Assembly: GCA_963921795.1 (NCBI GenBank)
Contig: OY997657.1
Location: 24,968,157-25,032,156, forward strand
Direction: 5' to 3'
Length of the DNA: 64,000 nucleotides
From: Nannobrachium achirus
Lineage: Eukaryota; Chordata; Actinopteri; Myctophiformes; Myctophidae
The first letter of the stretch is position 1. Each line of letters begins with the position of its first letter. A program made the position numbers and the translations under genes. Positions 38,814 to 49,287 of the stretch are shown piece by piece. Below the pieces are notes generated by a model. The model worked only from the letters and a program-made list of their open reading frames with translations, had not been told where the DNA came from and made no database searches.

Positions 38814-39203
38814 TAGGGCTGTCACAATTATTTCATAATTGTCTAATCGCGATTATTTGACATAATCGCGATTATTTGACATAATCGTCATAATCGTTTC
38901 CATGTTGAAAAATGTTAGTATATTTCTTTTGAAGTAAAAAATAGTGGAAATAGCCGACGCGTTGTGAGCTTGTAGATCGGCTATTTCCACTATCAATGTT
39001 TTTTTAAGTATAAAGTCGTCAAATATGCCTGTCTTTGTATATTTAGGTTATGAGTCATAATTACCATGTGCGACTTCAAAGCCTACAGTACAAGCCAAAC
39101 AGAAATGCAATTGTCAACGACAAAAACACAATTAAATCTTGAATCGCAATTATTTGAGCGACTATTAATCGTCATGTAAAATGTCATAATCGTGACAGCC
39201 CTA
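38814..39203. mobile_element. TAGGGCTGTCAC hAT-type MITE
   Basis: 390 bp, TIR TAGGGCTGTCACAATTAT-type with a perfect 8-bp duplication GACAGAAC (38806-38813, 39204-39211). Its module (38943-38993) has outer stem TAGTGGAAATAGCC / GGCTATTTCCACTA and lacks the left GATCTACAAGCTC part. Confidence 0.94.
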
Positions 39204-39211
39204 GACAGAAC

Positions 39212-39471
39212 AAGTTTTCGAGCATCCCTCTTTGTACACAGTGCATGTGAAACTTCTTGTTTCAAGACAGCGCCCCTCTTTCTAACTAATGTCCTCTCCG
39301 CACATTCTTTGCCCAGCCTAAGAAATGGGATTTTCTAATAGCGTATTGAGTCCGTACGAGGTGCAAGATCAATGGAAAAGAATGAGCTACCATCCAGAGA
39401 GTAAGAAAATCAATTTCCATACACACCGTCTATTGTGAGCCCAGACGGTTGGACGTCCACTGCTCCAGTGT
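39212..39471. other. Unique spacer
   Basis: No recognised feature. Confidence 0.5.
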
Positions 39472-39979
39472 TTATACCATTAAGACCGGGGTACGCATTA
39501 TTACGCAATATTTTATGCTTTAACTATTGAAAAATAGCAGATATACAAGCTCACGGCGCGGCACCAAGTGCCGCGCCGCGAGCTTGTAGATCTGCTATTT
39601 TTTGAAAAATCATGAACATTAATTTTGTGCAAGTCTTCGAATATTTTTGACCCGATTCTATAAGTGTCTTCTAAATCCATGTTTCTATGTCAGTGGTGCT
39701 CAAAATCTTTCATGTGAAGGACGCCCAAAATTACACGTATTTGGCCGTGGACCCCCATCTCGAAACGTGTTGTTCCAGGGACCCCGCAGAAGCAAATATA
39801 TGAGTTACAAATGTTCGCTTTTAGAAAGATATATTCAAAGATTTGCAAAAAAAAAAAGATTTTTCAAAAATAGCAGATCTACGAGCTCGCAGCGCGCCAC
39901 TCGGTGCTGCGCTGTGAGCTCGTATATCTGCTATTTTTCAATAGCTTGTATAAAATAATTGTAGGCCTTAAATGGTTAA
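39472..39979. mobile_element. DH-TTAA element, copy 6
   Basis: TTAT at the left and TTAA at the right. Both palindromes are nearly complete (about 39526-39604 and 39858-39945). The right arms carry paired CGAGCTC / GAGCTCG changes. Confidence 0.85.
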
Positions 39980-40384
39980 ACCTAGTCAAAATGTCAGTGG
40001 GGCGCGGGGCGGAGCGGTGGCGCTCTCTCTGCAATGCACTCAGCAAATGGGGAATCTGCTAATAGAATCTGGGATATAAATTTTCCTGTCACCTCCTCTA
40101 TCTCTGAGGAGCCATTCGGTCGATAAGAGAGAAAGATTGGGTTGAAAATTGATTTTTGCAGAATAATTGCCATTCTCTATCTGGGGAACTTGAGTGTCTC
40201 TGAGGCCTTTTTTCCTATTACAGTTGCTGACTCTCCAATTTACTTGCACCAGAGAAAATACACGAAGGAGGCGCAGCCTTTGCCCTTCTTTTGCAATGAA
40301 CAAGGCTGCAAAGACTCCTGAATGAGAATTAAGGTGAACTCGGCTGTTCTTTAGCTTGATAAGATGTGACCTTTTATCACAGAA
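39980..40384. other. Unique spacer, CNE-like
   Basis: No repeat recognised. Evenly mixed composition (40025-40380) with no coding domain. Confidence 0.4.
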
Positions 40385-40648
40385 ATATACCGTCACTGTC
40401 GGGCAGAAACCTCGTGTCTCCAAGTTTCAAATTTGTAAGTTTTTTCGCTAAGAAAAGCCCTGCTTAATCATACAAGGCCGTCGCACAAAAGTAGTGAAAA
40501 CAGCAGATCTACAAGCACACAACGCCTCGCAGCGCGAGGGTTGTGTGCTTATAGATCGGCTGTTTTCACTTGTTTAAATCATTTTTAAAATGATAAATAC
40601 AAAACAAACGGTTTTGGACATACAAGGTTTCCACCCGACAACGACAAT
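40385..40648. mobile_element. TCGTC-family MITE, copy 11
   Basis: Degenerate ends (ACCGTC / GACAAT). Module at 40493-40572, apex CCTCGCAGCGCGAGG with the right arm missing GCG. Confidence 0.88.
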
Positions 40649-40960
40649 AAAACACATTAGCATTGTAGCGTCTCACTGGGTGGCAGCCATTATCCACTGT
40701 GTTCTGCAGACACCTCTGACAGCCTTCGCTCCGCACTTTAGCCTGACTGCTATGACATGAACCAACTGCTAGTCGCTGACAGCAGCCTATCATTAAGTTG
40801 CATGTGTGTGCATCGTCACCACTCTCAACTCCTGGGCCCCTCTAATTCATTAGCAAACAGGCCTTTTTGTGCGAGAAGTGATTTGCCGACAGATCTTCTT
40901 CAAGGTGGATTAGGCCAATAATTCCCTGTAGCAAGGCTGCTACCTTGCCATGCCTTCTGG
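40649..40960. other. Unique spacer
   Basis: No gene recognised. Confidence 0.45.
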
Positions 40961-41340
40961 ATACTAGTAAGACGTAAAGGGCGAGGTTGCGCCACAGTGA
41001 TGTGGACATCAGGGATCTCCATATATGGGCATAAAAGGGATTTGTTCCCCAGGCATCACAGGGATCTCCATATCTCCATATATGGGCATGAAAGGGATTT
41101 GTTCCCCCTGGCATCACAGGGATCTCTCTAACAGGGCATCATTAATGATGACATCAGGGAACTCCATATATTTGGGCATAAAAGGGATTCCGTTAGTGTG
41201 ACATCACAGTGAAGCCAGAGCGTGATGTCAGAGCGGCAAAACCCATTCTGGTAGATTGGTTCCCCTGACATCACAGTGACATCAGAGCATGATGACATCA
41301 TGATGACACATTAAAATATGTAACTGCGACCTTTGGTCGC
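40961..41340. repeat. ATATGGGCAT-family element, copy 3 (most complete)
   Basis: Opens ATACTAGTAAGACG, GGGCGAGGTTGC, then has three imperfect CTCCATATATGGGCAT units with GACATCA spacers, and closes with the small palindrome GCGACCTTTGGTCGC. Confidence 0.7.
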
Positions 41341-41671
41341 AACAAATGTAGCCCCCCATACAGCACCTACCTAACATCAACAAGAGTCATTTAAATGACA
41401 TAACGGCCTGGCACTGGAGCCGATGATGATGCTCATAGACCGATCACGACTTTGGTGGTCACAGGAGATGTTTGGATGTGTTTCAAACCGCTCGGAAGTC
41501 CGGATGATGAAGATCACCAGACGCTTTTAACTTGCTTTGATATTAAAAACATTGCTTGTAACAACGAACGTCAAAGTCATACTAAAGGTAGAATCACTCA
41601 TGTTTCTCATTTAAACATTTAAAATGGATTTGACAAATATAGCAGTTGTACCATGGAGCTGCAGCGCAGCC
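41341..41671. other. Unique spacer
   Basis: No recognised feature. Confidence 0.45.
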
Positions 41672-41679
41672 ATTAGAGG

Positions 41680-42227
41680 CAGGGGCGTCACAAGGGGGGG
41701 GAAAGTGGGACTGAGTTACTAGGGCCCAAGGTGGAGGGGCCTGGAATTATTTTATACTTTAGCTATTGAAAAATAGCAGATCTACAAGCTCACAGCGCGG
41801 CACAAGTGCCACGCTGCGAGCTTGTAGATCTGCTATTTTTGAAAAGTCGTGAAAATGTGTGCAAATCTTTGAATATATGTATTATTTTAAGCGAACGTTT
41901 GTAACTCAAATTTTGCTTCTGGGGGGTCCCTGGAACTAAATATTTTGAGATGGGGGGGGGGGGGGGGGTCCGTGGCCAAATACATATCATTTTGGGGGTC
42001 CTTCACATGAAAAGGTTTGTGCACCACTGACATGGAAACGTAGGTTTTTCCAAAAACCTTAGAAGGATTTGAAATATTCAAAGACTTGCACAAATGTTAA
42101 AAATGTCAAAAATAGCAGATCTACAAGCTCGCAGCGCGGCACTCGGTGCCGCGCTGTGAGCTTGTATATCTGCTATTTTTCAATAGTTAAAGTACCCAGG
42201 GCCCAGGAATTTGGTGCGGCACCCCTG
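41680..42227. mobile_element. DH-hAT element, copy 5 (complete)
   Basis: 548 bp, perfect 8-bp duplication ATTAGAGG (41672-41679, 42228-42235). Left palindrome about 41766-41845, right about 42105-42185. A 20-base G-run lies at about 41952-41970. Confidence 0.94.
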
Positions 42228-42235
42228 ATTAGAGG

Positions 42236-42563
42236 TGACGTTTCATTGTAGCGTATTATTGTATGTGACAGAGCGGAGAGCGACGGACGCTCGCCCCTCT
42301 GTCCTTCCTCCATATCATACTCCACTGCCATCTGAAGCCGCCGCGCTCTGCTCCAGTGTACAAAACCCTATTGTGGTTTCCCCGAGATAAGCAAGGGGAA
42401 AGGGTGGGGTGGAGGTGGGGGACATGGAAGGGAAGGGTGGGTGGGGGAGAAAGGGCTCCTCCAAAAGGCGCCAGGCCTATCTCCTCTATCTCCTCCAGGG
42501 AACACGGCGGCATTCCCAAAGACACTGGCGCTCGGAGGCCTGCCGCCCGCCCGCCCGCGCACA
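42236..42563. other. Unique, GC-rich spacer
   Basis: A CT-rich stretch ends TCCTCCAG at 42498, and a GTACGT follows 76 bases later. That donor belongs to the next MITE, so I do not call an exon. Confidence 0.45.
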
Positions 42564-42571
42564 CGGGAGAG

Positions 42572-43010
42572 CAGGTACGTGCAGAGAGAATGTTAGAGAG
42601 GCAGGGGCTGAGATTTCCAAAAGGGCCTTTTGGTGAAAATATTGAAAATGGCAGACCTGCTAGCTCACAACGCGTCGCGCTGCGACGCGTTGTGAGCTTG
42701 GAGGTCGGCTATTTTCAGTACTTGATACCACACAAAACAGCATAAAGAATTAAGGCAATACTGGAGATGTGGCGTAACGGCACGGATATGGCAATTCTTT
42801 CAACATAAGATGATGCATTCAGGTTCAGGAGAGTTTGAACAAGGCAATTCTCTTGAATGCTGCCTTCATGTATGGCATGAAAAGAGGGCATTTGCATTTC
42901 TTTCACCATAGTAAAAACTGCATTCATGGTCTGGAGAGGGCACTTTTTACAGACGGATAAAAGGGCAGGGGCTCAAGCCCCCTTTCATGTCTTATGCGTG
43001 CACGTGCCTG
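42572..43010. mobile_element. CAGGNACGTGCAGAG hAT-type MITE, copy 3 (complete)
   Basis: 439 bp, perfect 8-bp duplication CGGGAGAG (42564-42571, 43011-43018). TIR CAGGTACGTGCA / TGCACGTGCCTG. Complete module at 42641-42722 with apex CAACGCGTCGC / GCGACGCGTTG, the same apex as in the TAGGGATGGG family, and arms GACCTGCTAGCTC / GAGCTTGGAGGTC. Confidence 0.95.
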
Positions 43011-43018
43011 CGGGAGAG

Positions 43019-43716
43019 CGAAGGAGACCTGGAGATTTATGTCATGGTAACCCAATCTCCTCCTCAGCAGAACGAACTCCCCGTCTCTCCCCTGACCGGG
43101 CTGCGAAGAGGCAGGGGAAGGTTTTAAAGGGTGAGGAGGGAGACTGCGAGAGGTCTGCTGATGTTTTCACAGAGAGCAGAGCTCTGGCATGCAGGAGACA
43201 CGGAGACAATGTTCTCCTTTTCTGTTGTTTCAATCTGATACGCGTGACCCGCCGTGACTGCTTGTGCACGCGCGTCGGTGTGTTCCTGCTTGTACAGTGC
43301 TTGTACACGTGTGTTTACTGTGAAACATGTGTTTGGCCTGCATTTGTGTATCGTTTGTGTGCGTGCGTGTGTGTGCACGCGTGTGATATAATTTATGATA
43401 AAAGTGGCTGCTTGGCTCCCACTGGTGGCTCTGATACATATTACTTACACATAGTTTAATGTCTAGGTCATGTAAACATACATAAATAAACATTATGCAA
43501 ATATGCGTACACTCTCTCTCTCTCTCTTTTAAAAGCAGGACACATTAAGTATTTTATCAGAGACAAAAAACAGATAAAGCTAATTACTTATTAGGTCTAC
43601 TTAATGTTGAGGTGAGGTGCTAGAACCTCACCTCAACATTAAATGTATTACAAAAAAAGAAACGTATCTCGAAAAGAAGCTATAAATCCACGCTTGAAAC
43701 GAGAGCCGCCGCCTCA
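43019..43716. other. Unique spacer with a perfect hairpin at 43601-43642
   Basis: The hairpin has two 18-bp perfect arms (TTAATGTTGAGGTGAGGT and its complement) around GCTAGA. It is unrelated to the shared module. A 177-codon frame from 42926 starts inside a MITE and has no recognisable domain. Confidence 0.55.
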
Positions 43717-43724
43717 AAGACGGC

Positions 43725-44133
43725 CTAGGGATGGGACGATATGAACATTTCATTATTGTGACAAAAGAAATCGCGATTTACGATATTATCACAATAATCA
43801 AAATCCATTATCCTGGGGCGGAACATTTACCAAAAAATAGCAGATCTACAATCTCACAACGCGTCACGTTGTGACGCGTTGTGAGCTTGTAGATCTGCTA
43901 TTTTTTGGCAAAGACATTTGATAGAGTGAAAAGAAGACTGTAGCGAGTAATATGTATATTATAAGTACCTTTTACCAATTATAGAGTAGTACCGGATACG
44001 CAGCTCGGCAAATAAAAGGTGAATTGATCCCAGTGGACGGAGGACGATATCACAACACATTAAATCTCCACGATACGATTATTGCGAGTGTTTTTAGCAC
44101 GATAAACGATAATATCGCGTATCGTCCCATCCC
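43725..44133. mobile_element. TAGGGATGGGACGATA hAT-type MITE, copy 4
   Basis: Perfect 8-bp duplication AAGACGGC (43717-43724, 44134-44141). Complete module at 43830-43912. The apex reads GCGTCACGTTGTGACGC where the 7047 copy has GCGTCGCGCTGCGACGC, a paired change that keeps the stem. Confidence 0.94.
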
Positions 44134-44141
44134 AAGACGGC

Positions 44142-44630
44142 GCCGCTCCTCCTCGGCGCACTCAGGTGCCGTACACCTATTAGAATTCAAAGAGTCAACA
44201 ACGTAGTGTAGGTGTGCATAATGTATGAAACACAGAACGTGACATCTCCTTAAATTCATAGGCTGAATATTTCATGGCGCGGCGGCACACCTGAGACCTG
44301 TGAGCATATGACTCAATCAAAACTTAATGTGGCCCACGTAATCTGCCGAAATGATGGAGTCAGAGAGGGAGGAGACTGGAATGATTGCATGAGGGATGAA
44401 AGAGTGGCACGGCGATCTTGCCAAATTGCGCTCGTGTTTCGTTATATCGCGCCGTTAAACGCAAACAAACAAAGTGTGAGGCAACCGTACTATACTGTAG
44501 GCTGGTTTGTGTGTCAACCGGCGTGCCCTCATTCATTTGTTCTTTACACCTGTAAACTGTGATGTGACAAATACAATTCGGATTCGGATTCACTGACAAT
44601 AGCCCCCAAAATAGCAGTATGGTGTATTGG
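44142..44630. other. Unique spacer
   Basis: No gene recognised. Confidence 0.45.
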
Positions 44631-44715
44631 CGCTGGTTCTCATTGTGGGGTCCCGGGGACCCTCATAGGTTCTTTAAATCAATAATCAATAATACAGAAT
44701 ATAAATAAAGGTGCC

Positions 44716-45026
44716 TTAAAGGAGTAGTTCACCCCCAAAATGACTTTTTCTATTGATTACTCATGCCATTGAGACTTGAGTTCAATAATATTTTTTGCTT
44801 TTTGTTGCACTCATAAGACAGTAATTTGATTACAACAAATGTACCCCCATTGATTCCTGATGGGGACCCGAATGCATTCGGGTCCCCATCTGGAATCAAT
44901 GGGGGTAAATTTACAATAATACATTTTTTGTCTTAGGAGTGCGACAAATACAAAACAATATAATTGAACTCAAGTCTCCATGGCAATGAAAAAAAGGTCA
45001 TTTGGGGGGTGAACTACTCCATTAAA
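44716..45026. mobile_element. Long foldback element 2
   Basis: Arms TTAAAGGAGTAGTTCACCCC ... GGGGTGAACTACTCCATTAA of about 150 bp. The centre reads GGGGACCCGAATGCATTCGG and continues symmetrically. Confidence 0.85.
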
Positions 45027-45118
45027 GGACAGTTCTGTGAGTGCTGGTGTTCTCTTTTAGAGATTTATTGTAAAGTTTCATGAGTCGGTTCCAAGGGGTC
45101 CCCAGTTACAGTATAATC

Positions 45119-45156
45119 GATTGAAAGTTAGGAACCAACTTTCCTAACTTTCAATC
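45119..45156. repeat. Hairpin, 16-bp arms
   Basis: GATTGAAAGTTAGGAA, a short loop, then its complement. Confidence 0.85.
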
Positions 45157-45184
45157 AAAGTTTCAGGTCTGTAACTCTTGAGAC

Positions 45185-45238
45185 TGTGCAAAGGGAACTA
45201 GACGGACCCTTATGGGTCTGTTTAGTTCCATTTGCACA
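45185..45238. repeat. Hairpin, about 24-bp imperfect arms
   Basis: TGTGCAAAGGGAACTAGACG pairs with GTTTAGTTCCATTTGCACA, with GACCC / GGGTC near the loop. Confidence 0.8.
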
Positions 45239-45513
45239 CTCTCGGAGGTAAGGATTTTGCAGTGTACGTCCAGAGATTTTAAGATTACATTTATGACATG
45301 AGGGTCCGTGGCCTAATAACATGCTGTATCAAACTGGGGATTTCTTTAAAGTTCTGAGGTTGAGAATAACTGGGGTTAAGCACCATTCCCACTGGACCCA
45401 AACTATAAACATAACGTATAACTATATCGTTCACCATTGTATATATATATTTTTTTATATACTTGTTGCGAACACTGCCATTCACTTGGCTAAGAACGAT
45501 TTTTAAAACTATA

Positions 45514-45797
45514 TCCTACTAATAAAGGAGCAAACTCACACTCTAACTCACACTCTAACTCACGCTCTAACGCTCACCCTTATCTACGTTTATCTATTCA
45601 CTCGCTTCAGCAACTGATCCCAAAGTTCACATGGTATTGTCCATTAGCATTATACCAACGGTGACGGAGCCCGAATTTCATTTCTCCCAAATTAAAGCTG
45701 TTTATTAGCGTTTTCTTAACCACTTCTGTTGAACTCTGCTGTCTGTTGCCAGGGTTACGGTCCGTTCCTCCAGGCCATGGGATCTGTAGCCCCACAC

Positions 45798-45894
<97 letters not shown>

Positions 45895-46049
45895 TTTCAC
45901 CGGGTGCGTTTGATGTGTCTCATCTTCCAACGGGTATGAAAAAACTATGTGAAGCAAGCGCATACATCGCCATACTTCTATTCACCTAAATTTGCTGTTA
46001 CACTCTGCACATATTTTGGAGCACATATCTTCGAACGGGTAAGGTCTAG
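45514..46049 (+). mobile_element. Helitron-like non-autonomous element
   Basis: Begins TCCTACTAATAAAGG after an A and ends GGGTAAGGTCTAG before a T, matching the 5'-TC / CTRR-3' ends and A-T target of Helitrons. I cannot find a convincing 3' hairpin, and no Rep/helicase is present. The same 3' end occurs at about 12340. Contains (TC)n at 45803-45884. Confidence 0.4.
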
Positions 46050-46353
46050 TTTTCTATAGTTATGGTTCTAGTGCTCAGTGTGAATGGCCCTTTAAACCCT
46101 GCCGCAGACCCACGTAAAGCTCAGTGTGTGATGTTAGCGATGTGTTAAAACCCAGCATGAGGGAGCCAGCTAAATGAGCCTCCACACATAGGATCTCACC
46201 TCTGTAGCATCTTCTGAACATGTGTGCCCCCCCCCCCCCCCCAGGAGCCAACCTTATGGAGTGTGGGTGTACTGTGTGTGTGTGTGTGTATGCGTGCGTG
46301 CATGTGTGTTTGCATCAGTGCTGTAAAGTTTACATTTTACTCAAGTACTGTAC

Positions 46354-46679
46354 TTAAAGGGCCACTTCACCTCTGAGACAACCCGATCTTATTTTATTGT
46401 TGTTTGGGACACGATCAACACAATCCTGAGTTATTTTTTATGTTCAATCAGTTTTTTTTTTAGATATTTTAGTATTTCAGCATGTACTAGTGATGCGTTT
46501 TGCATTATATGATGCAAAACGCATCACTGATGATGCAAAATGCATCACTAGTCATGCTGAAATACTAAAATATCTAAAACATAGATTGAACACAAAAAAT
46601 AACTCAGGATTGTGTTGATCGTGTCCCAAACAACAATAAAATAAGATAGGGTTGTCCCAGAGGTGAAGTGGCCCTTTAA
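46354..46679. mobile_element. Long foldback element 3 (nested)
   Basis: Arms TTAAAGGGCCACTTCACCTC ... GAGGTGAAGTGGCCCTTTAA of about 130 bp. The centre holds repeated GATGCAAAACGCATCA strings. Confidence 0.88.
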
Positions 46680-46781
46680 GTAATTATTGTTAGGTAGGCT
46701 ACATTTTACTTTTTTTCCCCTTTATGCTTCTACTCTTAGAGGCAAATATTGTACTATTTTACTCCATTACAATCTTTAGTT

Positions 46782-47026
46782 ATATCATCGTTGTCGGGTG
46801 GAAACCTTGTATGTCCGTTTGTTTTGTATTTATCATTTTTAAAATGATTTAAACTAGTGAAAACAGCCAATCTACAAGCACACAACGGCGTTGTGTGCTT
46901 GTAGATTGGCTTTTTTCACTACTTTTGTGCGACGGCCTTGTATGATGAAGCAGGGCTTTACTTTGCGAAAGAACGTACACATTTGAAACTTGGAGATACG
47001 AGGTTTCCACCCGACAACAATGATAT
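46782..47026. mobile_element. TCGTC-family MITE, copy 12 (nested)
   Basis: Ends ATATCATCG / GATATA. Module 46855-46924 with the apex reduced to CACAACGGCGTTGTG; both arms carry AATCTAC / GTAGATT, another paired change. Confidence 0.92.
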
Positions 47027-47206
47027 ATAGTTGCTTTTCAGATTTAGATAATCATTACAAAACTTACATTAATCACTTATACACTTGATCAACTTCTTAT
47101 ACAAATCTTCCAAAAAGGGTTGTACTCTTGTACAACTAAAATGTTGAATACAGGCCTTTTACTTGTAACAGGGTATTCCTATATTATATGGTATTGCTAC
47201 TTATAC

Positions 47207-47478
47207 TTAAGGGAGTAGTTCACATCTAAAATGAAGTTTTTTATATTGATTACCCATGGAGATTTGAGTTCAATGATATATTAATTTTTTTGTCGCATTC
47301 CTAAGACAAAAATGTGATTACAATGAATGTACCCCCATTGATTCCAGATGGAATGCGGAATCAATGGGGGTAAAAATGGCTATAATCAAATTTTTGTCTT
47401 AAGAATGTGAAAAATAAAAAAAAATATTATTGAACTCAAGTCTCTATGGCGTGAGTAATCAATAGAACTTCTCCTAAA
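47207..47478. mobile_element. Long foldback element 4 (nested)
   Basis: Related to foldback 2 (TTAAGGGAGTAGTTCAC ... CTTCTCCTAAAG, GTACCCCCATTGATTCC centre region) with shorter, more diverged arms. Confidence 0.8.
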
Positions 47479-47520
47479 GTAATAAAATCAGAGTACTACT
47501 TCTTCCATCATTGGTGTTTT

Positions 47521-47907
47521 GCATGCATGTGCGCTGCAGCCCTGTGTCCGTGTCTGTGTTTGTGTGTGTGAGTACGTGTGTGTTTGCGTCCGTGTGTGTG
47601 TGTGTGTTCAGCGTGACGTGGCAGCCCCCTGCCCTGATCAAACACGGCATTGGCTGTGCAGGCAGCCACCTCGTCAGGCTCTGCTTGCCAGGGGGAACCC
47701 GCTGTGCCCAGCGCCCCGCTGGGGCCGGGGGGGGGGGGGGGGGGGAGGAAGGAGCGCAGCGGGCCCGGGCCGTCTCCGACACCTCTCCCACCGTGCCGAA
47801 AGGCCCCTCCGCTGGGGCGCGGAACACACCAGAACACAAGGCCCAGGGAGGACGCCGTAATGAGCTCCGAGGCTGTCGCTGCACAGGAAAAACTTGGGTC
47901 TCGCGCT
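47521..47907. other. GC-rich spacer with G-run at 47728-47746
   Basis: GT-rich at 47540-47608, then GC-rich sequence with open frames on both strands (to about 47980). No recognisable domain. The openness is what high GC alone would give. Confidence 0.4.
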
Positions 47908-47915
47908 GTTATAGA

Positions 47916-48854
47916 CAGTTGTGGAAGAAGATCATTTACTCAAGTACGGATGTCCTTACAGTATGTTACATTTTGAGGTACTGTTATTTTATTTTTTGAT
48001 ACTTTAATCAAATTCGAATCCACTACATCTGGGGTCTTCAATGTTTTCAGGCCAAGGACCACTTAGTTGAGAGAGAGATGAAGCAGGGACCCCCTCTACC
48101 TCTTCATAGATTCCATATAGTTTCATTATTTGACAGCACAATCATCAGTGTATTTTGGATTCATGTCCATGATGTATTTTTCAGATATTTAACTATGAAC
48201 CATCCATACTTGATAAACTTGACCTTTCACTCAGCACTCTTTTTCCCCTCTACACCAAACCTCTTTGCCGAAAATAGACGATCTTTGTGAGCTTGTGATC
48301 TGCTATTTTTGGCTAAAGTTTATGGACGCTAGGGTTCTAGTGGTTAATATAACAAAGGAGAAAAAGGTTTCTATCACTCAAAGATTTGGAGGACCCCCTG
48401 TAGTAACTCTGAGGACCCCCGATGGGGTCCCGGACCCCCTTGCCTTACAGTATGTTACATTTTGAGGTACTTTTGAGGTATTTTACTTTAGTTTTTTTTT
48501 TAATATATTTTAATAAAATTTGAATCCACTACATTACATTAATTGAAAGCTTTAGTCACTATAGTTAATTTTCTGATTTAGGTTATTAATAAAGATATCA
48601 GAAATGTTCTAAATCTTTTGAAAATAGCAAATCTACATGCATTATAGGGTCCCCATCCGGAAGGTCAAAGGGGGTACATTTATTGCAATCATTTTTTGTC
48701 TTAGGAAGTTAGGAATGCAACAAAAAACTAAAAATTATTATTGAACTCAAGTCTCCATGGCGTGAGTAATAAATAGAAAAAAGGCATTTTGGGATATAAG
48801 TAAGATTTTGAATACAGTCCAAAGTAAATAATCAGAGTACTTCTTCCACCGCTG
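47916..48854. mobile_element. CAGTGGTGGAAG-family element, copy 4, with nested insertions
   Basis: Ends CAGTTGTGGAAGAAG / CTTCTTCCACCGCTG. Flanks GTTATAGA / GTTATAAA match at 7 of 8. It holds a CAGGGGTCTTC MITE between two partial copies of the same body segment, and a half foldback (about 48640-48800). Confidence 0.82.
48029..48440. mobile_element. CAGGGGTCTTC hAT-type MITE, copy 2 (right end lost)
   Basis: Starts CTGGGGTCTTCAATG and stops at GGACCCCC without the GTTGAAGACCCCTG end. Module strongly shortened (48273-48311: GATCTTTGTGAGCTTGTGATC). Confidence 0.8.
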
Positions 48855-48862
48855 GTTATAAA

Positions 48863-49287
48863 AGACATGCACACGCTGAAGATATAAACAAACACGCAAT
48901 AAAGGGAGATGTGCGCGTTCACAGCCATGCTGGCGTGGGAGAGTATAAATACATGGTATGCACGCACCCGCAAAAATGCACACTGACGCGCTTCTTTTGC
49001 ACTCTCGAGAAGGGTTGAATTCCAAACATATCAGTGTCTAGTCTGAAATGAGATGCATTTTTCTTATTGCTCAAAAGAATATAATGACAATCATGTTTTG
49101 CATCTACTGTACAGTATGTGTCATTATTGACATTCTGTTGTTTTGCAAATAACAAATGTGTCATACAGTACATACCACACAATTGTGTTGACAAGAGTCA
49201 TCTGTTAGCTCTTAAAAAGTCAGCACACAACAACAAAAAAATAATAAAACCCTGATTAGGATGTGTTATGGCTTCCTAGCTGTAGAT
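48863..49287. other. Unique spacer
   Basis: No gene recognised. Confidence 0.45.

Larger units (their letters stand above)
44631..45372. mobile_element. Decayed hAT-like element with nested foldback and hairpins
   Basis: Ends resemble CTGGTTCTCATTG / GAGAATAACTG with GGGGTCCCGGGGACC inside. No clear duplication. It contains foldback 2 and two internal hairpins (45119-45156, 45185-45238). Confidence 0.45.
46316..47513. mobile_element. CAGTGGTGGAAG-family element, copy 3, with three nested insertions
   Basis: Degenerate ends CAGTGCTGTAAAG / CTTCTTCCATCATTG. The flanks share GTGTGTTTGCAT / GTGTTTTGCAT. It is interrupted by foldback 3, a TCGTC MITE and foldback 4; between them the AAGTACTT-rich body is recognisable. 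Confidence 0.75.

Noticed and set aside
42499-42574. Exon between TCCTCCAG and GTACGT
   Set aside because: The donor-like GTACGT is part of the CAGGTACGTGCAG end of a MITE, so the splice context is fortuitous.
47630-47976. Coding gene in the GC-rich block
   Set aside because: Frames are open on both strands and in several phases, as expected from GC content and a G-run; no domain or splice support.
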